A DNA stretch of 64,000 nucleotides from Streptomyces niger. GTDB lineage: Bacteria > Actinomycetota > Actinomycetes > Streptomycetales > Streptomycetaceae. Both the position numbers and the translations under genes were made by a program. Positions 19,174 to 27,903 of the stretch are shown in pieces. The stretch lies in contig NZ_JOFQ01000011.1 in NCBI RefSeq assembly GCF_000718305.1, forward strand, positions 62,001 through 126,000, in the 5' to 3' direction. Under the pieces are notes generated by a model. The model had not been told where the DNA came from. It ran no database searches and saw nothing but the letters and a program-made list of their open reading frames with translations. Numbering within the stretch: position 1 is the stretch's first letter; each line of letters opens with the position of its first letter.

Positions 19174-19911
19174 TCACCCGAAGAGCGCCTGCCGCACTTC
19201 CCGGGCGGCGGTGCGCGCCACGGACAGCGCGGCCCGCACCGGCGGCCAGAGGACCGCCCGGATCGCATGCCCCACGGGGGTGAGGATCCAGCGGTACACC
19301 CAGCGCAGCGGCGCGACGACCAGCCACCGCCACAGAGCGGCGATGCCCCGGCCGACGGCACGGGAAACGTATCCGGCGATCCGCCAGGCCCACGCGACAG
19401 CCGCGCCGACCGCCCGCAGGACGGGCCACAGCAGGTACTCCCACAGCGCCTTGGCGGGAACGACGAGCAGGTGGTACGCGAGCCAGGCCAGCGCGTGCCC
19501 GATCGGGGTGAGGATCCACCGGTAGCACCACCGGACCGGCACCACGAGCAAGTGGTACGCCAGCCAGGCCAGCGCGTGCCCGATCGGCGTGAGGATCCAG
19601 CGGAAGATCCAGATCGCCGGCACCACGATCAGGTACTTGATCAGGAAGACCAGCGGCACCACGATCAGGTAGTTGATCAGCCAGGCGATCGCGCGCCCGA
19701 CGGGGGCGAGGAGCCAGCGGTACACCCAGCGTCCGACGGGTGCGAGGACGTGGCGGCCGATCCAGCACAGCGCGTCCCACAGCAGCCGCAGCGGGAGGAC
19801 GACGATCAGCACCGGGATCTTGATCAGCTGGGCGAGGCAGCAGCCACCGCCCGGCTCCCGCTCCCGTGTCTTGTAGTGCTGACTGCGGGCGTGGTCGCCG
19901 CCGTACGACAT
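19174..19911 (-). CDS. Repeat-built multispanning membrane protein of unknown function
   Basis: A 245-residue protein that I cannot assign to a characterised family. After a short polar N-terminus with a GGGCC pair it consists almost wholly of hydrophobic units of about 28-30 residues with a shared core YRW-I/L-L-x-P-I/V-G-H-A. Two adjacent copies are identical over WILTPIGHALAWLAYHLLVVP; four more are diverged. Each unit begins with aromatic-basic residues and holds a hydrophobic helix, suggesting a regular array of membrane or amphipathic helices. The ATG at 19911 is used. The gene lies between the GNAT and TIGR03936 genes. Base composition is like its neighbours. Confidence 0.75.
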   Translation of the reverse strand: MSYGGDHARSQHYKTREREPGGGCCLAQLIKIPVLIVVLPLRLLWDALCWIGRHVLAPVGRWVYRWLLAPVGRAIAWLINYLIVVPLVFLIKYLIVVPAIWIFRWILTPIGHALAWLAYHLLVVPVRWCYRWILTPIGHALAWLAYHLLVVPAKALWEYLLWPVLRAVGAAVAWAWRIAGYVSRAVGRGIAALWRWLVVAPLRWVYRWILTPVGHAIRAVLWPPVRAALSVARTAAREVRQALFG

Positions 19912-19932
19912 GCGCTGCTTCCCCCGGTATTG

Positions 19933-20493
19933 CTATGTTCCGTCGCTCTGTTGCGCCCGCGTCGGCACCCAGTACCGCAGCTTTCCGCCGCGCTGGTCCT
20001 CGAAGATCCCGCCGCAGGCCTCGATGACCTTACGTGACGCGGTGTTGGTGGTGTCACACGTGACCAGCACGGACCGGATGCCCAGCCCGTGGGCCACCGG
20101 CAGCGCTGCGCGCAGCATCGCGGTGGCGTGGCCGCGGCGGCGGGCGGTGGGGCGTACGTAGTAGCCGATGTGGCCGCCCAGTTCCAGCAGGAACTCGTCC
20201 AGTTCGTGCCGCAGACCGAGGCGGCCCAGGAAGGCGTCGCCCTCGACGTACCAGAGGCTGGTGCAGGGCACGAGGCCCAGCGGGCGCGCGACGTCGGCGC
20301 GGGTCATCGACCGGAGCCAGTCGAGATAGCGCGCGAAGCCGGCCGGCTCCGCCCACTCGTCACCGAACCGCCGTATCTCCCGCCCGACCGCCGTGTCGTC
20401 CCCGGGCCCGCCCTTCCCCTCGGCCCGCAGTTCCCCCATCGCCTCCAGAAACGACTCCCGGACACGGACCGTGGGTGCGATGAGCTGTGGCAT
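19933..20493 (-). CDS. GNAT family N-acetyltransferase
   Basis: A 186-residue enzyme of the GCN5 fold. The acetyl-CoA motif A is visible in IGYYVRPTARRRGHATAMLRAAL, followed by LVTCDTTNTASRKVIEACGG typical of the subgroup that acts on small molecules. ATG 20493 starts at MPQLIAP; the longer frame adds atypical residues. The substrate is unknown. It sits downstream of the TIGR03960 gene but behind a hairpin, so it is probably transcribed separately. Confidence 0.88.
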   Translation of the reverse strand: MPQLIAPTVRVRESFLEAMGELRAEGKGGPGDDTAVGREIRRFGDEWAEPAGFARYLDWLRSMTRADVARPLGLVPCTSLWYVEGDAFLGRLGLRHELDEFLLELGGHIGYYVRPTARRRGHATAMLRAALPVAHGLGIRSVLVTCDTTNTASRKVIEACGGIFEDQRGGKLRYWVPTRAQQSDGT

Positions 20494-20517
20494 CACATCA
20501 TTGTGCGGGGCACACGA

Positions 20518-20550
20518 CGGCCCGGCCACCGGGTTCCGGTGACCGGGCCG
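20518..20550 (-). terminator. 15-bp stem-loop after TIGR03960 gene
   Basis: Bases 20518-20532 pair with 20536-20550 with one mismatch and a three-base loop, starting 20 nt past the stop of the radical SAM gene. Confidence 0.8.
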
Positions 20551-20569
20551 AACAGGCGCGCAAATCAGC

Positions 20570-22495
20570 TCACTTCACGACGGAGAGCGGGAGCAGTTTC
20601 TTGCCCGTGGGGCCGATCTGAATCTCGGTATCCATCTGAGGACACACTCCGCAGTCGAAGCAAGGCGTCCAGCGGCAGTCGTCGACCTCGGTTTCGTCGA
20701 GGGCGTCCTGCCAGTCCTCCCAGAGCCAGTCCTTGTCCAGGCCGGAGTCCAGGTGGTCCCAGGGCAGGACCTCTTCGTAGGTGCGCTCGCGGGTGGTGTA
20801 CCAGGCGACGTCCACGCCGTACTCGGGCAGCGTCTTCTCCGCGGCCTGCATCCAGCGGTCGTAGGAGAAGTGCTCGCGCCAGCCGTCGAAGCGGCCGCCG
20901 TCCTCGTAGACCGCGCGGATCACGGCGCCGATGCGGCGGTCACCGCGGGAGAGCAGGCCCTCGACGATGCCGGGCTTGCCGTCGTGGTAGCGGAAGCCGA
21001 TCGAGCGGCCGTACTTCTTGTCGCCGCGGATCTTGTCGCGGAGCTTCTCCAGGCGGGCGTCGGTCTCCTCGGCGGAGAGCTGCGGGGCCCACTGGAAGGG
21101 GGTGTGCGGCTTGGGGACGAAACCGCCGATGGACACCGTGCAGCGGATGTCGTTCTGGCCGGAGACCTCGCGGCCCTTGGCGATGACGTTGACCGCCATG
21201 TCGCCGATCTGCAGCACGTCCTCGTCGGTCTCGGTCGGCAGGCCGCACATGAAGTACAGCTTCACCTGCCGCCAGCCGTTGCCGTAGGCCGTGGCGACCG
21301 TACGGATCAGGTCCTCCTCCGAGACCATCTTGTTGATGACCTTGCGGATGCGTTCCGAGCCGCCCTCGGGCGCGAACGTCAGGCCCGAGCGCCGACCGTT
21401 GCGGGTCAGCTCGTTGGCCAGGTCGATGTTGAAGGCGTCGACCCGGGTGGAGGGGAGGGACAAGCCGATCTTGTCCTCCTCGTACCGGTCGGCGAGGCCC
21501 TTGGCCACGTCGCCGATCTCGGTGTGGTCCGCGGAGGACAGCGACAGCAGGCCGACCTCCTCGAATCCCGTGGCCTTCAGGCCCTTGTCCACCATGTCGC
21601 CGATGCCGGTGATGCTTCGCTCCCGGACGGGGCGCGTGATCATGCCGGCCTGGCAGAAACGGCAGCCGCGGGTGCAGCCACGGAAGATCTCGACCGACAT
21701 CCGTTCGTGGACGGTCTCGGCCAGGGGGACGAGCGGCTGCTTGGGGTAGGGCCACTCGTCGAGGTCCATGACGGTGTGCTTGGACACGCGCCACGGGACG
21801 CCGGAGCGGTTCGGCACGACGCGGCTGATGCGGCCGTCGGCGAGGTACTCCACGTCGTAGAACTTGGGGACGTAGACGCTGCCGGTCTTCGCGAGGCGGA
21901 AGAGGAGCTCGTCACGGCCACCCGGGCGGCCCTCGTTCTTCCACGCCCGGATGATCTCGGTGATCTCCAGGACGGCCTGCTCGCCGTCGCCGACCACCGC
22001 GCAGTCCAGGAAGTCCGCGATCGGCTCGGGGTTGAAGGCGGCGTGGCCGCCCGCGAGGATCAGCGGGTGGTCCTCGGTCCGGTCCTTGGCGTACATGGGG
22101 ATGCCGGCCAGGTCCAGCGCGGTGAGCAGGTTGGTGTAACCCAGCTCGGTGGAGAAGGACACGCCGAGTACGTCGAAGGCGCCGACGGGGCGGTGGGCGT
22201 CCACCGTGAACTGCGGCACGTTGTGCTCGCGCATCAGCGCTTCGAGGTCCGGCCACACGCTGTACGTACGCTCCGCGAGCACGCCCTCACGCTCGTTGAG
22301 GACCTCGTAAAGGATCATGACGCCCTGGTTGGGCAGCCCGACCTCGTACGCGTCGGGGTACATGAGCGCCCAGCGCACGTCGCACGATTCCCAGGGCTTG
22401 ACCGTGGAGTTGAGTTCTCCACCGACGTACTGGATGGGCTTCTGCACATGCGGGAGCAGGGCCTCGAGCTGTGGGAAGACCGACTCGGCAGACAT
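20570..22495 (-). CDS. TIGR03960 family B12-binding/radical SAM protein
   Basis: A 641-residue protein with an N-terminal B12-binding-like region and a central radical SAM domain. The iron-sulfur motif is CTRGCRFC (C-x3-C-x2-C) in EIFRGCTRGCRFCQAGM, about a third to halfway along. FAPEGGSERIRKVINK and LYFMCGLPTETDEDV are typical of the radical SAM barrel. A cysteine cluster near the C-terminus (CRWTPCFDCGVC) may hold another cluster. These proteins usually occur with TIGR03936, which is encoded nearby here. The reaction is not known, although RNA modification has been suggested for relatives. ATG 22495 is used. Confidence 0.95.
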   Translation of the reverse strand: MSAESVFPQLEALLPHVQKPIQYVGGELNSTVKPWESCDVRWALMYPDAYEVGLPNQGVMILYEVLNEREGVLAERTYSVWPDLEALMREHNVPQFTVDAHRPVGAFDVLGVSFSTELGYTNLLTALDLAGIPMYAKDRTEDHPLILAGGHAAFNPEPIADFLDCAVVGDGEQAVLEITEIIRAWKNEGRPGGRDELLFRLAKTGSVYVPKFYDVEYLADGRISRVVPNRSGVPWRVSKHTVMDLDEWPYPKQPLVPLAETVHERMSVEIFRGCTRGCRFCQAGMITRPVRERSITGIGDMVDKGLKATGFEEVGLLSLSSADHTEIGDVAKGLADRYEEDKIGLSLPSTRVDAFNIDLANELTRNGRRSGLTFAPEGGSERIRKVINKMVSEEDLIRTVATAYGNGWRQVKLYFMCGLPTETDEDVLQIGDMAVNVIAKGREVSGQNDIRCTVSIGGFVPKPHTPFQWAPQLSAEETDARLEKLRDKIRGDKKYGRSIGFRYHDGKPGIVEGLLSRGDRRIGAVIRAVYEDGGRFDGWREHFSYDRWMQAAEKTLPEYGVDVAWYTTRERTYEEVLPWDHLDSGLDKDWLWEDWQDALDETEVDDCRWTPCFDCGVCPQMDTEIQIGPTGKKLLPLSVVK

Positions 22496-22534
22496 CTCAC
22501 GGACCTTCGTAGCTGACAGGGGTGACCCTCAAGC

Positions 22535-24133
22535 CTAACGCGCGCTCCGGGCGGTTCCCGAATCCGCAGCTCGCCGCCCGCCCCGGTCCGGCCGCAGGTC
22601 GGGGGCGGTGAGCGTGTCCCACAGGGCCGGGAGCTCCCGTTCGAGGGCGGTGGCCCTGGCCTCCTCGCGTCCGTACAGCACGCCGTAGGCGAAGGCGTTC
22701 TCGCCCGCGGCGTGCGCCTGCGCGGCCAGGGCGCGCAGTGCTTCGCGGGCGACCACGCCGTCCTGGTGGTCGCCGAGCAGCTCCTGCAGCTGTGTCATCC
22801 GCTTGACCAGCTCCTTCGCGGGCCGGCCCAGCTCCACCCTGCCCACTTCCGCCGCGTACCGGGTCCGCTTGGCGGCCTTGCGGGCCTCGTGCAGCGCGAG
22901 GTCGCGGTCGGGGCCCGGGAGCGCGGCGAGCGCCGTCTCCACGTGGCCGGCCAGCCGCCGGAAGTCCCGCTCGACGGCCTTGGGCAGCACGTGGGCCGCC
23001 GGGCGGCCGGCGGCGCGGGCCCGCGGCGGGTCGGCGAGCAGCGCGTCCAGGGCGTTCAGCAGGGCGAGGTAGCGGTCGCCGTCGAGCACGGCGAGCAGGT
23101 GCTTGCGCGGTCCCTTGCGGTGCGCCTGCGTCCAGGTGCGCAGCCGGGTCCGTACGGGGCCGGGGCGCAGCTCCTTGGGGAGGGCGGCCATCGCCTCCTG
23201 GAGGCGCGCGGCGAGCACCTCGGCGTCCCGGCCGACGCCCAGCTCCGCCGCGAGCCACTTGAGCTCGGCGCCGAGGGGGTCGGTGGCGGACCGGTCCAGG
23301 ACGGTGGCGTACGAGCGCAGGACGCTGCGCAGGCGGCGGGTGGCCACCCGCATCCGGTGGACGGAGTCGGGCAGGTCGCGGCGGACGGCGGGGTCCAGCT
23401 CGACGAGGTCGCGGACCTGGCGGGCGAGGTAGCGCAGGACAGCCTGTTCGGCGGTGGGCGGCCCGGTTGCCGCGGAGCTGCGTGCGCCGCCTTCGGGGGC
23501 CGCCGCTTCCCGTTCGCCTTCGGGGGCCGTCTCGTGGAGTGCCCGGGCTGCTTTGGAGGCGGCCGACGCGGGGCGGAGGCCGGCGCGCAGCAGTCGGGTC
23601 TCCACCGCGTCCAGGAGGGCCGTGTCCCCGCCCGTCGTCAGCTCGACCTCGATCTCGGCCCATTCGGCGGTGCGGCCGGGCCCGGTCGGACGGTCGGCGC
23701 GCACCTGATCGGTGGCGATCTCCGCGAGGACGGTGCCGTCGGCGGCGCGCAGCTGCCGGGTCGCGCGCCGGGTGGTGATCCGTACGAGGGGGACCAGTGC
23801 GGCGCCGCGGGTCCGGGAGCGGAGCAGGCCGCGGAGGGCGCGGGGGACGGTGGCGGCGAGCGGGGCGCGGATCTCGTCGCGCACGTGCGCGGCGACCGGC
23901 AGTTTCAGGTGCCAGCCGGCGTCGTCGCCGCCCGTGCGGCGGCGCAGGGTGATCCCGTCGCGGGCCAGCCGCCGGTCGGGGGTGTCGTAGTAGGTGGCGT
24001 CCAGGGTGACCGTGGCGCGGTCCGCGACGGACGCGACCCGGTCGACGCCGGTGAGGTCGGGGAGGCCGCCGGTGGGCAGCCCGGTGCCGTTGGCTTCGTA
24101 CTTCCGCTCGATTTCACGCACGGTGTCCGCCAT
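22535..24133 (-). CDS. CYTH and CHAD domain-containing protein
   Basis: A 532-residue protein. The CYTH domain (about residues 1-190) begins with the metal- and phosphate-binding ExExK-type motif EIERKYE. A CHAD domain (about 225-510) follows, with conserved basic helices such as VHRMRVATRRLRSVLR and KAAKRTRYAAEVG. CYTH enzymes hydrolyse triphosphates or polyphosphate; CHAD helices bind polyphosphate. A role in polyphosphate metabolism is therefore likely but inferred. ATG 24133 (MADTVREIERKYE) is supported by homology; the upstream extension is not. Confidence 0.94.
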   Translation of the reverse strand: MADTVREIERKYEANGTGLPTGGLPDLTGVDRVASVADRATVTLDATYYDTPDRRLARDGITLRRRTGGDDAGWHLKLPVAAHVRDEIRAPLAATVPRALRGLLRSRTRGAALVPLVRITTRRATRQLRAADGTVLAEIATDQVRADRPTGPGRTAEWAEIEVELTTGGDTALLDAVETRLLRAGLRPASAASKAARALHETAPEGEREAAAPEGGARSSAATGPPTAEQAVLRYLARQVRDLVELDPAVRRDLPDSVHRMRVATRRLRSVLRSYATVLDRSATDPLGAELKWLAAELGVGRDAEVLAARLQEAMAALPKELRPGPVRTRLRTWTQAHRKGPRKHLLAVLDGDRYLALLNALDALLADPPRARAAGRPAAHVLPKAVERDFRRLAGHVETALAALPGPDRDLALHEARKAAKRTRYAAEVGRVELGRPAKELVKRMTQLQELLGDHQDGVVAREALRALAAQAHAAGENAFAYGVLYGREEARATALERELPALWDTLTAPDLRPDRGGRRAADSGTARSAR

Positions 24134-24255
24134 GGGGCGAACGTACTGTCCTGTCCGGCTCCTGGGGACCCCTCGGGCGGCCCGGTGCGCGGCGCCCGGG
24201 GGAAACCGGGCCACCGCGCACCGGCGCCGTGCTCACTGTGCCGGGGGCGCCGCGC

Positions 24256-27200
24256 TCACTCCACCACGATGAGCAGGTCGCCGCCTTCGACCTGGGCGAT
24301 CGGGGAGATGGCGATGCGGCTGACGGTGCCGCCGGTGGGCGCGGTGATCGCGGCCTCCATCTTCATGGCCTCGATGGTGCCGATGGTGGCGCCCGCCTCG
24401 ACCTGCTGCCCTTCCTGGACGGCGAGGGTGACCACGCCGGCGAACGGGGCCGGCAGGTGGCCGGGGTTGTTCCGGTCGGCCTTCTCGGCGGCCGGCACCT
24501 CGCTGGCCACGGCGCGGTCGCGGACCTGGATGGGCCGCAGCTGGCCGTTGAGGATGCACATCACGGTGCGCATGCCGCGCTCGTCGGCCTCGGAGATCGC
24601 CTCCAGGCCGATGAGCAGCTGGACGCCGGGGGCGAGCCGGACGACGTGCTCCTCGCCGTGGTGCAGCCCGTAGAAGAACAGGTCGCTGGAGAGCGGGGAG
24701 GTGTCGCCGTAGCGCTCGCGGTGGGTGGTGAAGTCCTTGGCCGGGCCGGGGAAGAGCAGCTCGTTGAGGACTTCCTGGCGTTCGGCGGAGGTGCCGGCGA
24801 GCCGCTTGCTCTCGGTGGCGGACAGCTCGGTGATGCCGGGGGCCTCGGCGCGGCCTTCGAGGGCGCGGCTGCGCAGCGGCTCGGGCCAGCCGCCGGCCGG
24901 TTCGCCCAGCTCGCCGCGGAGGAAGCCGATGACGGAGCCGGGGATGTCGAAGCGCGCCGGGTCGGCGGCGAACTCGTCGGTGTCGACGCCGGCGCCGACC
25001 AGGGCGAGCGCCAGGTCGCCGACGACCTTGGAGCTGGGGGTGACCTTGACCAGGCGGCCGAGGAGCCGGTCGGCGCCCGCGTACGCCTTCTCGATCTCCT
25101 CGAAGCGGTCGCCGAGGCCGAGCGCGATGGCCTGCTGGCGGAGGTTGGAGAGCTGTCCGCCGGGGATCTCGTGCTCGTAGACGCGGCCGGTGGGCGCGGG
25201 CAGGCCGGCCTCGAAGGGCGCGTAGACCTTGCGTACGGCCTCCCAGTACGGCTCCAGGGCGCAGACCGCGCCGAGGTCGATGCCGGTGTCCCGCTCGGTG
25301 TGCGCGGCGGCGGCCACGATCGCGGAGAGCGCGGGCTGGCTGGTGGTGCCGGCCAGGGCGGCGGAGGCGCCGTCCACCGCGTCCGCGCCGGCCTCCCAGC
25401 CGGCGAGGTAGGTGGCGAGCTGGCCGCCGGGGGTGTCGTGGGTGTGGATGTGGACCGGCAGGTCGAAGTTCTCGCGGAGGGCCGTGACCAGCTTCTTCGC
25501 GGCCGGGGCGCGGAGCAGGCCGGCCATGTCCTTGATGGCGAGGACGTGCGCGCCGGCGTCGACCATCTGCTCGGCGAGGCGGAGGTAGTAGTCGAGGGTG
25601 TAGAGCTTCTCGCCGGGGTGGGTGAGGTCGCCGGTGTAGCTCATGGCGACCTCGGCGATGGCGGTGCCGGTCTCGCGTACGGCGTCGATCGCGGGGCGCA
25701 TCTGGTCGACGTTGTTGAGCGCGTCGAAGATCCGGAAGATGTCGATGCCGGTGTCCGCGGCCTCCTGCACGAAGGAGCGGGTCACCTGCTCCGGGTAGGG
25801 GGTGTAGCCGACGGTGTTGCGGCCGCGCAGCAGCATCTGGAGGCAGATGTTGGGGACGGCCTCGCGCAGCGCGGCCAGCCGCTCCCACGGGTCCTCGTAC
25901 AGGAAGCGCAGCGCCACGTCGTACGTCGCGCCGCCCCACGCCTCCAGGGACAGCAGCTCGGGGGTGGTGCGGGCGACGTGTCCGGCGACCTCCAGCAGGT
26001 CCTTCGTACGGACGCGGGTGGCCAGCAGCGACTGGTGGGCGTCGCGGAAGGTGGTGTCGGTGACGCCGAGCGCGGGCCGGGCGCGCAGGTCGGCGGCGAA
26101 GCCCTCGGGGCCGAGCTGCCGGAGCCGCTGCCGGGAGCCGTCGGGGATCGGCCCGCTCGTGTCGATCCGCGGCAGCTTCTCGTGCGGCGCGATGCTCACG
26201 GGCCGCTCGCCGTTCGGCTTGTTGACCGTGACGTCGGCGAGGTACTCCAGGATGCGGGTGCCGCGGTCGGCGGAGCCGCGCTGGGTGAGCAGCTCGGGGC
26301 GCTGCTCGATGAAGGAGGTCGTGACCTTGCCCGCGCGGAATTCGGGGTCGTCCAGCACGGCCTGCAGGAACGGGATGTTGGTGGCGACGCCGCGGATGCG
26401 GAATTCGGTGACGGCACGCCGGGCGCGCGCCACCGCGGTCGCGAAGTCCCGGCCCCGGCAGCTCAGCTTGACCAGCATGGAGTCGAAGTGCGCGCCGACC
26501 TCGGCGCCGAGGTTGGTGCCGCCGTCCAGCCGGACGCCGGCGCCGCCCGGGGAGCGGTAGGCGGTGATCCGGCCGGTGTCGGGGCGGAAGCCGTTGGCGG
26601 GGTCCTCGGTGGTGATGCGGCACTGCAGCGCCGAGCCGCGCAGCACGATCTTGTCCTGGCTCAGGCCCAGGTCGGCCAGGGACTCCCCCGCCGCGATGCG
26701 CATCTGCGACTGCACCAGGTCGACGTCGGTCACCTCTTCGGTGACGGTGTGCTCGACCTGGATGCGCGGGTTCATCTCGATGAAGACGTGGTTGCCGCGC
26801 GCGTCGACGAGGAATTCGACCGTACCGGCGCAGGTGTAGCCGATCTGCCGCGCGAAGGCGACGGCGTCGGCGCAGATGCGTTCGCGCAGCTCCGGGTCGA
26901 GGTTGGGGGCCGGGGCCAGTTCGATGACCTTCTGGTGGCGGCGCTGCACGCTGCAGTCCCGCTCGTAGAGGTGGATCACGTTGCCCTGGGTGTCGGCGAG
27001 GATCTGCACCTCGATGTGGCGCGGGTCGACGACGGCCTGCTCCAGGAAGACGGTCGGGTCGCCGAAGGCCGACTCGGCCTCGCGCGCCGCCGCCTCGATC
27101 GCCTCGCGCAGCTGGTCGCGTTCGGCGACCCGGCGCATGCCGCGCCCGCCGCCGCCGGCCACGGCCTTCACGAAGACCGGGAACTCCATGGTCTCGGCCG

Positions 27201-27639
27201 CCGCCAGCAGCTCCTCGACGTCCGAGGAGGGCGCGGAGGAGGCGAGGACGGGGAGGCCCGCGGCCTTGGCGGCGGCGATGGCGCGCGCCTTGTTGCCGGT
27301 CAGCTCCAGTACCTCGGTGGAGGGGCCGACGAAGGTGATGCCGCGTTCCGCGCAGGCGGCGGCCAGGTCGGGGTTCTCGGAGAGGAATCCGTAGCCGGGG
27401 TAGACGGCGTCGGCGCCGGCCTGCTGCGCGGCGCGGACGATCTCGTCGACCGAGAGGTAGGCGCGCACCGGATGACCGGCCTCGCCGATCTGGTAGGCCT
27501 CGTCCGCCTTGAGACGGTGGCCGGAGTTGCGATCCTCGTAGGGGAAGACCGCGACGGTCTGCGCGCCGAGCTCATAGGCGGCGCGGAAGGCGCGGATGGC
27601 GATTTCGCCACGGTTGGCGACCAGGACCTTCGAGAACAT
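24256..27639 (-). CDS. pyc: Pyruvate carboxylase
   Basis: Biotin-dependent anaplerotic enzyme making oxaloacetate from pyruvate and bicarbonate with ATP, 1127 residues, the normal single-chain length. Domains in order: biotin carboxylase with ATP-grasp (MFSKVLVANRGEIAIRAFRAA, GGGGRGMRRV, EMNPRIQVEHTVTEE), carboxyltransferase TIM barrel (TTFRDAHQSLLATRVRT, HTHDTPGGQLATYL), and C-terminal biotinyl domain with the biotinylated lysine in EAMKMEA. ATG 27639 is used because MFSKVLVANRGE matches the usual N-terminus. It appears monocistronic. bioY elsewhere in the window supplies the cofactor. Confidence 0.98.
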   Translation of the reverse strand: MFSKVLVANRGEIAIRAFRAAYELGAQTVAVFPYEDRNSGHRLKADEAYQIGEAGHPVRAYLSVDEIVRAAQQAGADAVYPGYGFLSENPDLAAACAERGITFVGPSTEVLELTGNKARAIAAAKAAGLPVLASSAPSSDVEELLAAAETMEFPVFVKAVAGGGGRGMRRVAERDQLREAIEAAAREAESAFGDPTVFLEQAVVDPRHIEVQILADTQGNVIHLYERDCSVQRRHQKVIELAPAPNLDPELRERICADAVAFARQIGYTCAGTVEFLVDARGNHVFIEMNPRIQVEHTVTEEVTDVDLVQSQMRIAAGESLADLGLSQDKIVLRGSALQCRITTEDPANGFRPDTGRITAYRSPGGAGVRLDGGTNLGAEVGAHFDSMLVKLSCRGRDFATAVARARRAVTEFRIRGVATNIPFLQAVLDDPEFRAGKVTTSFIEQRPELLTQRGSADRGTRILEYLADVTVNKPNGERPVSIAPHEKLPRIDTSGPIPDGSRQRLRQLGPEGFAADLRARPALGVTDTTFRDAHQSLLATRVRTKDLLEVAGHVARTTPELLSLEAWGGATYDVALRFLYEDPWERLAALREAVPNICLQMLLRGRNTVGYTPYPEQVTRSFVQEAADTGIDIFRIFDALNNVDQMRPAIDAVRETGTAIAEVAMSYTGDLTHPGEKLYTLDYYLRLAEQMVDAGAHVLAIKDMAGLLRAPAAKKLVTALRENFDLPVHIHTHDTPGGQLATYLAGWEAGADAVDGASAALAGTTSQPALSAIVAAAAHTERDTGIDLGAVCALEPYWEAVRKVYAPFEAGLPAPTGRVYEHEIPGGQLSNLRQQAIALGLGDRFEEIEKAYAGADRLLGRLVKVTPSSKVVGDLALALVGAGVDTDEFAADPARFDIPGSVIGFLRGELGEPAGGWPEPLRSRALEGRAEAPGITELSATESKRLAGTSAERQEVLNELLFPGPAKDFTTHRERYGDTSPLSSDLFFYGLHHGEEHVVRLAPGVQLLIGLEAISEADERGMRTVMCILNGQLRPIQVRDRAVASEVPAAEKADRNNPGHLPAPFAGVVTLAVQEGQQVEAGATIGTIEAMKMEAAITAPTGGTVSRIAISPIAQVEGGDLLIVVE

Positions 27640-27831
27640 GGGAGCTGACTTCTCCTGACGGGGCGGCATGCGGGGCGCCTGCGTGCGGATACGGAACTCT
27701 GTCTCGGGATGCGGACTGCTGTCTCGCTGAAGCTGTTCCGCGACAGCATGCCGCCCGGACGCCGCCACCGCCACGTAAGACCCGTCACAGTCCGTGTCCG
27801 CGGGAACTGGGTAGGCGCACCCGGACGTCTG

Positions 27832-27890
27832 CGGCCCGGACGGCTGCGATCCGCCCCCGGGAGGGGACCGGGCCGCAGCCGTCCGGGCCG
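27832..27890 (-). terminator. Perfect 17-bp stem-loop ending the mre/rodA cluster
   Basis: Bases 27832-27848 pair perfectly with 27874-27890 around a 25-base loop that contains further complementarity. It starts 14 nt past the rodA stop and lies upstream of the pyc promoter region. Confidence 0.85.
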
Positions 27891-27903
27891 GGCTGACAGA
27901 AGG

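Noticed and set aside
24229..27648. Plus-strand open frame of 1139 codons opposite pyruvate carboxylase
   Set aside because: Antisense shadow; the opposite strand has complete carboxylase domains and this frame has none.
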